64,000 nt of DNA from Rhododendron vialii (lineage: Eukaryota > Streptophyta > Magnoliopsida > Ericales > Ericaceae): assembly GCF_030253575.1 (NCBI RefSeq), contig NC_080557.1, positions 1,235,001 through 1,299,000 of the forward strand. The letters are read 5' to 3'. The position numbers and the translations under genes are program-made. The notes under the pieces were generated by a model. That model did not search any database. It worked only from the letters and a program-made list of their open reading frames with translations, and had not been told where the DNA came from. Below are positions 10,054 to 22,129 of this stretch, one piece after another. How positions within the stretch are numbered: position 1 is the first letter of the stretch; every line of letters starts with the position of its first letter.

Positions 10054-10315
10054 CCCGAAAGAGCGTTGTACAAACCATTAGACCAAACTCAAGGTACAAA
10101 TCATCCAATCAGAAAATTACCGGCCGGTCTAGAATATCGCTCCTTAATTCCCATTAAGGAGTCGCGCGGTTTTTAAATATGCCCAAGTCTAGGGCTGAAC
10201 GTTCACTTTTGCCCTTGAGAGTTTGCAAAACTAGATATGATAGGTTCCATCGACGCCTCGTCGAAGGTCGTCCATTTTGGCTGTGGTCTCTCTTCGACGC
10301 CTTGTCGAAGGCCAT
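10054..10315. other. End of flank Y copy 1, then unassigned DNA
   Basis: 10054-10112 continues flank Y (GTACAAACCATTAGACC, CAAGGTACAAATC) and similarity then stops. The remainder up to the copia insertion site GCCAT has no recognisable gene. Confidence 0.5.
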
Positions 10316-10490
10316 TGTTAGATGATGGATCTATTTGTATCTAGTGTAATTATATGTCTTATCATGTAATTAGTTTAAGTATCTAGGACCGTAGTGCAAT
10401 TATTATACAGCTTGTATATATATTTTCTACGTTGAATGAAATTAACCCTAATGGGTTTTCTCCCTATTATGATTACCCTAAAACTGAACA
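10316..10490 (+). repeat. 5' LTR of copia A
   Basis: 175 bp, TGTTAG...GAACA, identical by eye to 15339-15513. Confidence 0.93.
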
Positions 10491-10502
10491 TGGTATCAAA
10501 GC
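10491..10502 (+). promoter_or_regulatory. Primer-binding site of copia A
   Basis: TGGTATCAAAGC immediately after the LTR. It matches the initiator-Met tRNA 3' end complement except for one base. Confidence 0.85.
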
Positions 10503-10864
10503 GATAGAACCTGGCGACCTACGACGTTCTTCTCGTCGCTGCGTGAACAGTACTTTTCGGGTGAACAGTGATCGTGAACAGTGCCGCGTGAACAGTGCCG
10601 TGAATAGTGATCGCGTGAACAGTGCTTTGTGAACAGTTCTTCGATCAGTCGGGGTTTGCCGTCACCGTCGATCAGATCTGTTCTCGCCGATCAAATCTAT
10701 TTTTTTTTCTTTTTCAACACTGTTTCAGTCAGATCCGAAGGTATTCAGTTGATTTTTTTTGAGGTTCTAGGGTTTTTGGAACCTTTATTTATTATTTTTT
10801 GGAGTTCTAAAGTTGCTGGGAACATTGTTTATTGTTTATTTGGCATTATTGTTCTGCTTTCAAG

Positions 10865-13300
10865 ATGTCAGAAGAGAAAAAACAGGCTTCCGCTAGTGGC
10901 AAGGATGAGTTGAGTCGTGTAGGGACTCTGGATAACTCTCCACTAGATATTTGTCCCATCAAACTGGATGACACAAATTATTTACTTTGGTCTCGTACTT
11001 TTACATTAGCCATTGAAGCTAAAGGGATGTCTGAGTTCATTGAAGGCCCTGTTACTGAGCCTACTACTAATGTTGAACTCAAGACGTTTAAGTCTCGTCG
11101 ATCTTTAGCCATGACTTGGTTGTTTAATTCTATGAAGGCTGATATTCGTAGTCCTTTCTTGCTTCTTAACACTCCATATCAGATTTGGACTATTGCCACA
11201 CAGACTTATTCTCAGCAGGGCAATGATGCTCAGTGTTTTGAGTTGCGAAAGCGACTTCGTACTATGGATCAACACAATCGATCTGTTGCTGTTTACTTTG
11301 CTGATCTTAGTGGGGCCTGGCAAGAATTTGATTATTATCAGGGGTTTCAAGCAGTCTGTTCCGTTGATGCTGGTGCTTGGTTAAAAAGAATAGAGAAAGA
11401 GCGTGTGTATGACTTTCTTGCTGGTCTTGATGTGGAGTATGATCCAATTAGAGTGCAGGTGTTGGGTCGTGTTCCGTTTCCATCTTTGGGCGAGGCCTAT
11501 GCCATTGTTCAACAGGAGGAGAGCAGAAGGGGTGCTATGTTACAAGCTCCTACTTCTGATCGTTCTGCATTGGTTGCTATTCCACAGGGACAGTTTGGGT
11601 CTGGCAGTGGAAAGTCTCAGTCTGGTACTACCAGTGGGATCATAGACCGTATGTCATTCCAGTGTGATTATTGCCACAACACTGGACATACCAAGGATTT
11701 CTGTTGGAAGTTACATGGTCGTCCTTCTCGTGGGCGAGGCAGTGGACGTGGAGGTCGAGGTCGTGGTCCCGGGTGTTCTCAGGCTCAGGCACATGTTTCA
11801 GAGTTTGCTACCTTGTCTGATTCTGGGTTCAATACAGGAGTTCAGTCACCTTCTGATTCTGTTGGCGGTTTCTCTCAGAGGGAGATGCAAGCTCTCAGGC
11901 GTCTTATGGCTCAGGCCGATTCTTCCTCTACTATAGCTCCTACTTCCACAGCAGCTCCTACTGCATCCTATTTTGCTCATTCAGGTATTCCAGCTAGTGC
12001 ATTTACTGCCTCCTCTGGTATTCCTTGGATTATCGATTTTGGTGCTTCAGATCATATGACAGGTTGTTCCTCTGTTTTTGATTCTTATTCCACTTGTTCT
12101 GGTAAGGATAAGGTTCGAATTGCCGATGGATCATTCTCTGCTATTTCAGGGAAAGGTTCCGTTCGCTATTCTCCCTCTATCTCTCTCTCTTCAGTCCTCC
12201 ATATTCCAAACTTTGCCACTAACCTTCTTTCAGTTAGTAGTTTTACACATTCTGCAAACTGTTCTGTGACATTTTTTCCTACTCACTGTATCTTTCAGGA
12301 ACTGGAAACGGGGAAGGTGATTGGCAGTGGTAAAGCACATGGTGGAATCTATTATCTGGAGCATGCACCTCATCCATCTCAGCCATCTTTATCATGTGGA
12401 CAAGCTCTACGGGCAGATATGAGTTCCACTCTTTCTTTGTTACATCGGTGGCACCGTAGATTGGGTCATCCCTCTTTTGGGATATTAGAGAAACTTTTTC
12501 CTACTTTAGTTAAACATTGTCCTAGGGATCAATTTTTTTGTGAAGCCTGTGAGTTTGGAAAACATAAACGCTCTTTTTATGCACCTATTAATAAACGAAG
12601 TGATTCTCCATTTATGGTTATCCATTCTGATGTTTGGGGTCCTTCTCCTGTTACTTCTTTAAAGGGCTATCGATGGTTTGTTACTTTTATTGATTGTTAT
12701 TCTCGTGCCACATGGGTGTACTTACTCCAGTCAAAAAATGAAGTATTTTCCTGCTTCAAATCTTTTCATAAGATGGTGTGCACTCAATTTGATACACATA
12801 TTAAAATTCTTCGGAGTGATAATGGGACTGAGTATATTGATAAGATTTTTCGGACATATCTAGATGATAATGGTATTATTTTTCAGACGACTTGCGTTGA
12901 CACTCCGCAACAAAATGGCGTCGCTGAGCGTAAAAATCGTCATCTTGCTGAGGTCGCTCGATCTCTTTTGTTCACTATGAATGTTCCCAAATATTTATGG
13001 GAAGAAGCTATTTTAACTGCTACATATCTTATCAACCGTATGCCATCAAGTGTCCTTAATTTTAAAATACCTATTGAGTGCCTGCCAAGCAGTTGTCGAG
13101 TTACGACTCTTCCACCTAGGGTGTTTGGTTGTGTGTGTTTTGTTCATGCCCCAAAACCTTCTGGGGGCAAGCTAGGACATAAAGCTCATAAGTGTATTTT
13201 TGTTGGGTACTCTCCTACCCAAAAAGGCTATAAGTGTTACGATCCTTATTCAAGGAAGATGTTTGTCTCTATGGATGTTACCTTTTGGGAAACAAAGGTT
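10865..13300 (+). pseudogene. Copia A gag-protease-integrase region
   Basis: One long open frame. I took the ATG at 10865 (MSEEKKQAS...) because the gag motif PIKLDDTNYLLWSRTF follows about 30 residues later; the frame is open from 10832. A CCHC zinc knuckle C-x2-C-x4-H-x4-C lies at 11663-11704. The protease site reads WIIDFGASDH, so the usual D-S/T-G is D-F-G (12035-12043) and proteolysis is probably lost. Integrase shows the HHCC zinc domain (~12443-12560) and the DDE core: HSDVWG (~12623), LRSDNGTEY (~12808) and QQNGVAERKN (~12909). Around 13295-13303 the reading frame shifts by one before the RT segment, although the wrong frame stays open to 13858. Confidence 0.85.
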
Positions 13301-14463
13301 TTTATTCTCCCTCTAAACCATCTCTTCAGGGGGAGCATCAACAGGAGGAAGAGATGTTTACCTTTTATAATCATAGTGAGGGGGAGAAATTTTTCTATGA
13401 TCATAGTGAAGGGGAGAAGGAAAACACTGGAGAGGAACCAGTATTTGTTGAAAGGGAAACACATGATATTGGTGGTGACATTGAGGAACAACTACCTGCA
13501 CGACAACGACTGCAGGGAGCTGGCTTACAGAGGTATGCTAGACGGAAAAATGGAAAGTCTTCATGTACGTTACCACTTTGTCAATCACAATCACCCAATC
13601 CAGTTCCAAATTCCTCAGCTGACTCTTCTGGTAATGATTCTTCTCTTATTGAACCTCCTCCTATGGATCCTGACAATCTTCCTATTGCTATTCGAAAAGG
13701 TGTTAGATCTTGTACTCAACATCCTATTTCACAGTTTGTTTCTTATGACCGTTTGTCTCCTTCGTACCATGCATTTGTCTCTTCTCTTTCTTCTATATCT
13801 ATTCCACAGAATTGGCAGGATGCATTCAAGATACCTAAGTGGAAAGGAGCTATGGTAGAAGAGATGACGGCTTTGAAAAAGAATGGCACCTGGGATCTAG
13901 TGTCACTTCCAGGAGGGAAGAAACCAGTGGGCTGCAAGTGGGTGTTCACTATTAAGCAAAAGGCTGATGGTACAGTTGAGAGATACAAGGCAAGGCTTGT
14001 TGCCAGAGGTTTTACTCAAACTTATGGTATTGACTATGAGGAGACGTTTGCTCCGGTAGCGAAGATGAATTCTGTGCGAGCTCTTCTCTCGTGTGCTGCC
14101 CACTTGAATTGGCCTCTTCAACAGTTTGATGTGAAAAATGCATTTCTCCATGGTGATTTAAAGGAGGAAGTTTATATGGATATTCCACCAGGTTTCTCTT
14201 CTCTTGCAAGTGAAGGAAAGGTGTGTAGATTAAAGAAGGCACTTTATGGGCTGAAGCAGTCACCTAGAGCCTGGTTTGGCAGGTTTTCTAAGGCTATGCT
14301 GAGTTTTGGTTACAAGCAGAGCCATGCAGATCATACGATGTTTATCCGGCTAAGTAATGGTAAGATTGCTGTCCTTATTGTTTATGTTGATGACATAATA
14401 ATGACAGGCAACGATGTGAGTGAGATTCATAACCTGAAGTCTCGTCTAAGAGTTCGAGATTAA
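13300..14463 (+). pseudogene. Copia A reverse transcriptase region
   Basis: Continues the polyprotein in another frame from about 13300. RT motifs include KWVFTIKQKADGTVERYKAR, DYEETFAPVAK, QFDVKNAFLHGDL, YGLKQSPRAW and the catalytic YVDD at 14383-14394. The frame ends at a TAA (14461-14463) where homology demands a frame change: the next conserved residues, IKDLGSLRYFLG, are read in the following segment. Both shifts must be bypassed for a full polyprotein, so this copy cannot make one. Confidence 0.85.
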
Positions 14464-15331
14464 GGACTTGGGATCATTGAGATACTTCCTTGGAATGGAA
14501 GTAGCGAGGTCTGATAGAGGTATCTTTATTTCCCAACGCAAGTATATACTTGATTTTTTGGAAGAGACAGGCATGTTGGGCTGTAGACCTGCAGATTCTC
14601 CTATTGAGGCGAATCATCATCTTAGTGGAGATGTGGGGGAGCGTACTGATAAAGAGAGGTATCAGCGACTTGTGGGTCGACTAATATACTTGGCCCACAC
14701 TCGACCAGATATTACTTATGCAGTAGGTGTTGTTAGTCAGTTTATGCATGATCCTCGTACTTCACATCTAGATGCAGTTTATCGTATTTTGAGGTATCTA
14801 AAATCAGCTCCAGGAAAAGGAATTTTGTTCTCTAATCATGGCCATTTGCGATTGGAGGCATTCACTGATGCTGACTGGGCTGGTTCTGTGGATGATAGGC
14901 GCTCTACTTCTGGCTATTGCACTTTCCTTGGGGGTAATCTGATTACCTGGCGAAGTAAGAAGCAATCGGTAGTCGCTAGGTCTAGCGCAGAAGCTGAATA
15001 TAGAGCTATGGCTAATGGTGTTTGTGAGCTCTTGTGGCTCCAAACTTTGTTACTTGATTTGGGGTTTGCTGATAGTGTTCCGATGAAACTTTACTGCGAC
15101 AATAAAGCTGCCATTAACATTGCTCATAATCCCGTTCAGCATGACAGAACGAAGCACATAGAGATTGATCGACACTTCATCAAGGAAAAATTGAACGAGG
15201 GTTTGATATGTATGCCGTTTGTGAGATCTGAAGATCAGTTAGCTGATATATTCACAAAAGGGCTGGGTAGCAAGAGTTTTCATCCTATTGTGTTCAAGTT
15301 GGGCTTGATTGATATCTTCGCACCAACTTGA
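14455..15331 (+). pseudogene. Copia A RT C-terminus and RNase H
   Basis: Frame from about 14455 (first Met codon at 14468) to TGA at 15331. It holds GSLRYFLGMEV, the YQRLVGRLIYLAHTRPDI block, and RNase H with TDADWAGSVDDRRSTSGYC, RSSAEAEYRA and LYCDNKAAINIA. It ends with the tether-like HIEIDRHFIKEKL and DIFTKGL motifs. The stop lies next to the polypurine tract at 15330-15338. Confidence 0.85.
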
Positions 15332-15338
15332 GGGGGAG

Positions 15339-15513
15339 TGTTAGATGATGGATCTATTTGTATCTAGTGTAATTATATGTCTTATCATGTAATTAGTTTA
15401 AGTATCTAGGACCGTAGTGCAATTATTATACAGCTTGTATATATATTTTCTACGTTGAATGAAATTAACCCTAATGGGTTTTCTCCCTATTATGATTACC
15501 CTAAAACTGAACA
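15339..15513 (+). repeat. 3' LTR of copia A
   Basis: Second copy of the 175-bp LTR. GCCAT (15514-15518) directly follows. Confidence 0.93.
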
Positions 15514-15515
15514 GC

Positions 15516-15519
<4 letters not shown>

Positions 15520-15565
<46 letters not shown>
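15520..15565. repeat. CT microsatellite
   Basis: Uninterrupted CT run next to the copia A target site, so the element landed at the edge of this run. Confidence 0.95.
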
Positions 15566-15570
<5 letters not shown>

Positions 15571-16189
15571 CTATACAATATCAGATATGATATGACCTAT
15601 CATATTTGATATTTCATTTGCTTGGAACTTGTGAATTTCACTATCTTCAAGTTTGTGAATTTTACTGAATTTCCAAACACAACTAGCTCTTTCAGAAGTA
15701 TGAAAGAACCACCGTGTGAATTTCATTACCTACCTCTTTCTCTCTCTACTTTTAGAGTTTCTATCTCTAAACTTTTCCTCACCACCACCACCACCCTTCG
15801 TCCGATGCTTGTTGGGCCAATCTGCTACTGGTGCAGATTTGAAGAAGAGATGGTTTGGCTTTGCTTATCCGGCAAATAAGCTGACGGATCCGATGCGGCG
15901 ACTTCTGATGATAGAGTTCTCGGCCGGATTTTTATTTTTCCTGTTTCTTTTTTGGTTCGGTTATTTTTAGATCATGTTGATTTGATTTTTCTCCCCTTTA
16001 TGGGAGTTTCTGGGTGTAGGGTTTCTGATCTTGGACCATGTGGTTGTTTTTGCCGCAGTTAAGGGTTTGCTGCTCTCTCTATTTGGAGGTCGGTCATAGC
16101 CGACTCGCTGGCAAAACTTGGTGCGAGGATCTATTTATCTTGTCCTTCTTATGGAACAACTTCATTTTGAGGGTATTTTACTATACTCC
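15566..16189. other. Unassigned DNA, then subfamily-A 3' flank
   Basis: 15566-16140 has a pyrimidine-rich, leader-like look with a CCA run (15780-15797) but no supported gene. From 16141 (CCTTCTTATGGAACAAC) it matches 4530-4575 beside gene 1. Confidence 0.5.
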
Positions 16190-16400
16190 AAGTTTTTTTT
16201 TTTGGCTGATTTGAGATTTCATTGAAACGGAGAATGATACAAGAGCTAAGGGGCATACCCCCGAGTCCCCGACACAATCAGCCAGGCACAAGGCTAGCTC
16301 GATTGATAACACTACCATGTCAAACAACAAACACCCTGGGAAACAACAAGGAATCAATATCACAAAGCACTCGGGAAAGAAGCAAAAATCAGAAACTAAA
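16190..16400 (-). mobile_element. LINE-like 3' end, copy beside gene 2
   Basis: Same minus-strand 3' end and A tract as at 4573-4715, extending further 5' (minus sense) as in the copy at 27604-27830. Confidence 0.5.
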
Positions 16401-16454
16401 AGTACTCAAAAAACCCTATGGGAAATATTCCCCATCTTGGCAAAACAATCTGTT

Positions 16455-16868
16455 TGTTGGAAATTGACTAGAATTCCTAAATTGACTAGGATTCCTATTC
16501 CTATTCGGTTTAGGTTTATTTAGTGCTTTCCTATAAATAAAGACCTTGGGGGTTCCTAGGGTTATGGTCTTTTTGTTCAAGGGCTTAGATATTAGGGTTT
16601 TGTTCATCTCTTAGGGTTCTACCAAGGGTTTGTGTCTCCCTTTTGGGTTCCACCAGAGATTTGTCCCTAGATATCTCTTTGGTGCTTCAAGTAGAGTTAC
16701 GGGTATAGCCGACTATTTGTTTCTCTCTCCGTTTATAGTGAATCCTCTTGCTCTTTTCCCCGTGGAGTACGTTCTTGCTTTGTGCTTGAACGGAACCATG
16801 TATATCATTGTATTCTTGTTTATCACTTGTTGATTTGTTATATTCTCAATTTCGTTTTCGCCACAACA
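16455..16868. mobile_element. Solo LTR, 414 bp, in the 3' flank of gene 2
   Basis: Starts TGTTGGAAATTG and ends CGCCACAACA. The duplicated target is CTGTT (16450-16454) and CTATT (16869-16873), with one mismatch. The flank of gene 3 at about 27855-27880 gives the empty site: CAAAACAACCTATTTTCATC. A TATA-like CCTATAAATA lies at about 16530. No internal region remains. The several open frames across it are not genes. Confidence 0.85.
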
Positions 16869-16887
16869 CTATTTTCATAAGATTTTC

Positions 16888-17977
16888 TTAACTTCCTCCA
16901 GAAGCTAACATCCGCTCGAACATCGGATTAGCATCAGAGCTCTTACTTTGGAAAATAAGCCTATACCTAATTTCCTTCAGCAAGTGATATATAACTTTTG
17001 CAACGAACAGCTTGACAAGCACATGCTTCAAATTAGCACCACCTCTATCATTCCTTATCCTACTATACTCCAAGCTTCCTTGCAATTCAATCTTTTCACT
17101 GTGCGTTTTCTTGCACTGAAAATACAACACTGTGCAGCTCATGAAATAGAACATTCTCACCGTGCAACTAAAAACCGTCGCGAAAAATCTGTAAATAATT
17201 TGCTTCCATACGTGTTTTTGATTTGGATTACCCCTGAAACTCATACAAATAATCACCGTTACCCATTGTGTAGGAAAAACTTAGTGCAAGCCCATGGAGC
17301 CTATTCCCTTTAACAAGCCCTCCGGCTTTTCCCAGTGCCTGAAGTCCATAACAATTCTTTTTCATCACCGAAATCACCAAGGTGACATCCCAAATGAAGG
17401 CGAAGTACATCCAGAAAATGGAGGCAAACAAACCAAATGTAATGACGACGGGTATTAGGACAAGAGGGTGATCCATAGTTAATATCATTAGAGAAATCAG
17501 CAAAGTCGAGAAAAGACCGATGTAACCTATTGTGAAAAGTATTAGATGGAACGACGTGACTAAAGTTCTTAAACACAACTTTGGGATTCTCGAAAGAAAA
17601 TCCTCAAAAGACAAGTTCTTATCGCTGTAGGCTATGGCGGATGCCAGAATCATTGTGACCAAGGAAAATAGGTAGATAGCCAAGGAAGGAAGCAAATATA
17701 GGAATTCAAATCCAATGATGACTTGAACATCTTTCTTGATATGTTCGAACGTATCAACGATATTTGTGATATTTGAGTTTGAAAGAGAGAGAAGGGTTTC
17801 TTGGGTGAGCAGATCATCGATCACAGTGTTGGTGGAGAAGGACTTTATGAACAAGAGGAAGGAGTTTAGGAGGATGGAGATTGTGGTTATGGTGGCTATG
17901 AGCTTCCCATTTTTGGATATAACCTTTATGCACTCCCTTAGAATTCCTAAGAAACCAAGAATCTCGTAACCTTCCAT
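16888..17977 (-). pseudogene. Multi-pass membrane protein, array copy 2, frameshifted
   Basis: The ATG at 17977 (MEGYEILGFLG) opens a frame matching copy 1 through all membrane segments up to the fifth. At 17262-17264 there are three C where copies 1 and 3 have two (GTTACC), and the frame is lost. The matching C-terminal part is open in the next frame to 16888. It holds MIICMSFRGNPNQKHVWKQI, YFQCKKTHSEKIELQ and a long tail ending LASGGS. With the extra C removed the copy would encode about 362 residues. Its promoter is also gone: copia B begins 125 bp upstream of the ATG, and the TATA region is not found there. A sequencing error could mimic the shift, but the promoter loss supports a pseudogene. 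Confidence 0.8.
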
Positions 17978-18102
17978 TGCACTTCTCAAAACTATCCACA
18001 CAAATATTGTACTTAAACTTAAGTTCGGATAGAACATTCAATGGTGTGCTGGACTGGTGGTGCGTGCGAAGTGCTAACATATACTAATCCAACAATATAT
18101 AC

Positions 18103-18603
18103 TGTTAGAAAAATGGGTCGGTTCAGACCGGACCCAACCCACATGGGTTATATCATTGGATTGATTAGAAGGATGAGACAGACTCATAATCTCTATCTGT
18201 TAGGAGAGTTCAAAAATAATAGATCATCTACATCAATTAGGAGACTTTGAACTCTTGGACTTTAATCTATAAATATAGTCCTACAGATATTTGGAGAGAT
18301 ACACAATAACAAAGAGTTAGAGTTTCATCTCTCCTCCTCTAGAAAGTATTCTTCTGTGAAATATCTTCTCTCTCTAGGGTTTCTATCTTAGAACCCTAGG
18401 ATTTGCAGTGTGAACATCAAGAGTAGACTCTAGTAGTCTCCTCTAATCGGCGTGAGGAAAAGAGGGGGCTTGTGTATGCAATCGGTGCTTGTAGAGTAGG
18501 CCTCAGATCGTGAAAAGCTTGAAGCAACTTAATTCCGCTGCGCTTCAATCGTACGTGTAAGTCTTATGTGATTTATGAGCTTTCAATCCTATAAAGTTTA
18601 ACA
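18103..18603 (+). repeat. 5' LTR of copia B
   Basis: 501 bp. Contains a TATA-like CTATAAATATAG (~18269) and is followed by the primer-binding site. Confidence 0.9.
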
Positions 18604-18604
18604 T

Positions 18605-18617
18605 TGGTATCAGAGCC
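18605..18617 (+). promoter_or_regulatory. Primer-binding site of copia B
   Basis: TGGTATCAGAGCC, the full initiator-Met tRNA complement, one base after the LTR. Confidence 0.88.
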
Positions 18618-19857
18618 ATTACAGATCGCTCCGGCATGAACGTGGTTTTTGTTTATTTTCTGTTTTATTTTTTTTGGATGCAAATACGAATATATGATAT
18701 TCTGTTAAATCAAGAAGAAAAACGGATGCAATAATGAGAAAGTAGAATCAGATGGGGTCTTGGCTTGATGTTCTGTGATGATTTATTAAGCCTCTGGTAA
18801 TTATGATTAAATCGGTTACGTGTGCGCCGATTGATGATGAGCAGTAGAGCACTGATGGGTGCTTATTCATGCACCGTTTTTGGCATCAAGAGTCTACTAC
18901 CAAGTGTTTTTTTATTCATATTAAAGAGTTAACCTTCGGCCCCATTTTTATTTGTTTAAGTTCCGTTTGCAAATTAAATAGAAAAAGAAAGGAATTTTGC
19001 AATCAGTTTTATTTTAATGGAACAAACTTGTTGGGCTTTGAAGGGTAATTCAACTGTTGGTCTTTGTTTCGATAAAGCTATGAAAAAAAAAACTTGGTTA
19101 GTGTGACTAATATGTTTGACGAAGCGACTCCAAATCTTTGTGATTTGGTGAAACCGAGTTAGAAGGCAAAGACTGCAAGACTGATTTTCCTTTCTCATTG
19201 CTTTGGATTGATATGGATTAGAATCTATATCCTACTGTATCTATTTTCTTTTCTAAAAAATATGTAGCGATCACCATGTAATTAAGTTTTCATGTATTGA
19301 TTGTTTATTGCTGCGTTACGGCGCAAACAATTGTATCCTTAGTGATTGGATTTCACCCATTTTCTTAGAGGAAGAGTGTGGTGGAACCATCCATACCTTT
19401 ACCCATTTAAGTGTTGTTGCATGTTGGCATGGATGGTTTATTGAAGGGATTAATATTTGTATGCGTTTGGAGATGAGCTCTCATTGATGATATAGACCGG
19501 AGACAAACTTATTATATGGAATAAGTGCAACACCCACATTTGTTTTTATTTGTAAGGGGGTGAATTTTTGCACTTATGTTTGTATAATATTTTTGCCTCC
19601 CATTCTTGCATAAAATATTAATTGGGGACTTAAAATAGCTAGTCCCATCCTCTTACTGTTATATTGATTCATTGGAAATTTTGTCTAAAAATCGATTAAG
19701 AAATAATAATTTACACCATGTGTTGGAGTGATGACTACGAGCATTGCGGATTTTCGATCTCTATCCATGGTTAAAATCATTATTTGCTTAATAGGGTTTT
19801 AGGATAAAATTATTGTAATGTGCTAAATATTTCCAATGCGCAAATAAATGTAGTGAA
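18618..19857. other. Leader of copia B
   Basis: About 1.2 kb between primer-binding site and gag. No coding signal seen. Confidence 0.6.
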
Positions 19858-20803
19858 ATGGCCTCGAAGACTATTGTTGCTGATCTTGTTAAGAGAGAGA
19901 AACTGGATGGGAAAAACTATGACATGTGGCACGAGAAAATTCAGTATCTTTTTAATGAGCAAGAAGTATTTGAAACCTTGACCAATACCATGACTGTCCA
20001 CGAAGAGGGGACCACTGCCGAAGACCGCCGAAACATGGAAACTTATCAAAATTGGGTCAAGAAAGACCGTTGTGCGCGCTTTACTATGTTAGCCAGCATG
20101 CACAATGATCTCATTGGCAAGTTTGAAAACTGCGCTACGGCCCAAGAAATGTGAAACTAGCTGAAAATTGCTTTTAGTGGCACAACGACAACTAGGTTGC
20201 GCGCGTTAACATTGAAGTTCGACAGTTATAAAATGAACCCCCAACATTCCATGCCTGAACATTTGAGGGTAATGTTGGCTATGATACGCGACCTTAGAAC
20301 TGCCGGTAACGTTCTGATTGATGAGCAGCAAATTCTCGCTGTGCTTAGGTCTTTGCCTGATGCGACATGGGACCATTTCAAGCTCACAATGACACACAAA
20401 GAAATGGTTAAAACCTTTAATGATTTGAAGTGTCATCTTGAGCTTGAAGCCGAGCGCCAAGATGCTAAGCGAGGCAATGAGGCTCTTGTGGTTGAACCTG
20501 GCCAGCACAAGACAATTGGGTCTAAGCGCAATTAAAGGCAAGGTGGCAAGGCTAAGCATGGAGAAGCTAGAGATAACGCGCCAAAAGAACATGTTAAACG
20601 CTATAGAGGCAAGAAGGATGAATCCAAAGTCACTTGCTACAACTGTCAAAAGATTGGACACTTCGCTCGTGATTGCACTAAGCCGAAGAAGGTACCATCT
20701 TACCCTATTTCTCGCATAGATTGCTTAGTTTGCTCTCATGTATTAGTTGCTCATACTGATCCTAATTGGATTGTTGACACAGGAGCGACAAAACATGTAG
20801 CAT
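19858..20803 (+). pseudogene. Copia B gag and start of protease
   Basis: The frame starts MASKTIVADLVKREKLDGKN, a gag N-terminus. A TGA at 20152 replaces what is usually a Trp codon after QEM, with a further stop close behind. The frame resumes to 20535 (stop) and, still in the same frame, gives a zinc knuckle C-x2-C-x4-H-x4-C at 20635-20676. The protease site WIVDTGATKH follows (~20768-20797) and ends in a TGA. Active-site D-T-G is kept, but the polyprotein is broken at least three times. Confidence 0.8.
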
Positions 20804-20915
20804 GAGATTGAGGAGGATTTATTGAGTATCGCCGGATTCCTGTCGGCAGCCATAGTGTCTTTATGGGGAATAGTTCAGCCAAAGATGTGTTAGGAGTTAG
20901 CACTTATCAGCTGAA

Positions 20916-22124
20916 GTGCAAAGTGATTGCACACTTATTCTCTATGATATACTTTATGCGTCTGGATTTCGACGTAACTTGATATCAGTTATAGCTTTAG
21001 TTGAGTTAGGATTTTCCTTTAATTTCAGCAAATGTGGTTTTTCCATCTACTTAGGTAATAAGTCATTTGGGCCTGAATCTATTTCTGGTGGTTTCTATGT
21101 TTTGGATTTGGATAGTTTGAATAATAATGCATTTATGGCTTTTCATGATAATGATGTTGTTTCTAGTTCTGTGAAATGGCATGCCAGGTTAGGCCATATT
21201 GGCCAAGATAGGATGACTAGGTTATCTAGAGAAAGCCTTTTAGGCCCACTTGCTAAAATCAACCTACCAATATGTGAGTCTTGCATGACAGGAAAAATGA
21301 TAAGAAAACCATTCGGTAAGGCAGTGAAAGTAATAAGTCCACTAGAGCTAGTATATTTAGACATTTGTGGGCCCATGAATGTTAGGGCACGACATGGTGG
21401 TACCTACTTTATCACATTTATAGATGATTATTCGCGATATGGATATGTCTATTTGATCTCTCATAAATCGGAAGCATTGGACTGCTTCATTCAATTTGTT
21501 AAAGAAGTTGAGAATAAAAAAGAAGGAACCCTAAAAGTTCTGAGAATAGATTGTGGATGTGAATACTTATCTGAGCAATTTAAAGGGCTCTGTGAGGATA
21601 AAAGTATCCAATGATAGTTAACAAATTCAGGTACTCCGCAACAAAATGGTATTGCAGAGAGAAGAAATCGTACGCTGTTAGATATGGTTAGGTCGATGAT
21701 GGCGCATGCTAATCTTCCAATTAGTTTATGGGGAGATGCTCTATTGAGTGCGGCCTACATCCTTAAATTTGTGCTAAGTAAATCAGTTTCTTCTACACCA
21801 TATGAGTTATGGACAAGCTGTAAGCCAGTCCTCGACCATTTGAGACCCTGGGGGGTCATTAGTTGTGTGCATTATGTTTTGATATGCGAACAACCTGATG
21901 GTGGATTGACTGAGATTAATGAGTCCAGAGATGTGAATTTCATTGAACATGAGTTTCCAAGCAAAGAAGATGTGAGGGGAGATCTTAACCTTTATGAGAT
22001 GTGTGAATCAGAGGAAGTTACACCTGTTCTTAGCGAGGGTGGGAGTTTAAATCCTCATCCTATGGTCGCTGAGAACAGTGGGTGTAGCTTGCCTCATAGT
22101 GGAAGTACTCCACTAGACTATTGA
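20916..22124 (+). pseudogene. Copia B integrase region
   Basis: Holds the HHCC zinc domain (WHARLGH ... CESCMTGK, 21177-21290). The core has LDICGPM (~21359), a second-Asp region LRIDCGCEYL (canonical S-D-x-G changed) and, after an in-frame stop at 21612-21614, [19 protein letters not shown] with the catalytic Glu. The frame continues to 22124 through a shortened C-terminal region. Confidence 0.8.
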
Positions 22125-22129
22125 TTCTG

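Larger units (their letters stand above)
10316..15513 (+). mobile_element. Ty1/copia retrotransposon A, full length, target duplication GCCAT
   Basis: LTRs at 10316-10490 and 15339-15513 (175 bp each) read identical by eye. Each starts TGTTAGATGATGG and ends CTGAACA, and the element is flanked by GCCAT at 10311-10315 and 15514-15518. The primer-binding site directly follows the first LTR, and a polypurine tract (GAGGGGGAG) directly precedes the second. Gene order gag, protease, integrase, RT, RNase H is that of copia. Identical LTRs mean a recent insertion, yet the coding region has two frame changes and a protease active-site substitution, so it was probably mobilised in trans or broken very recently. 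Confidence 0.93.
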
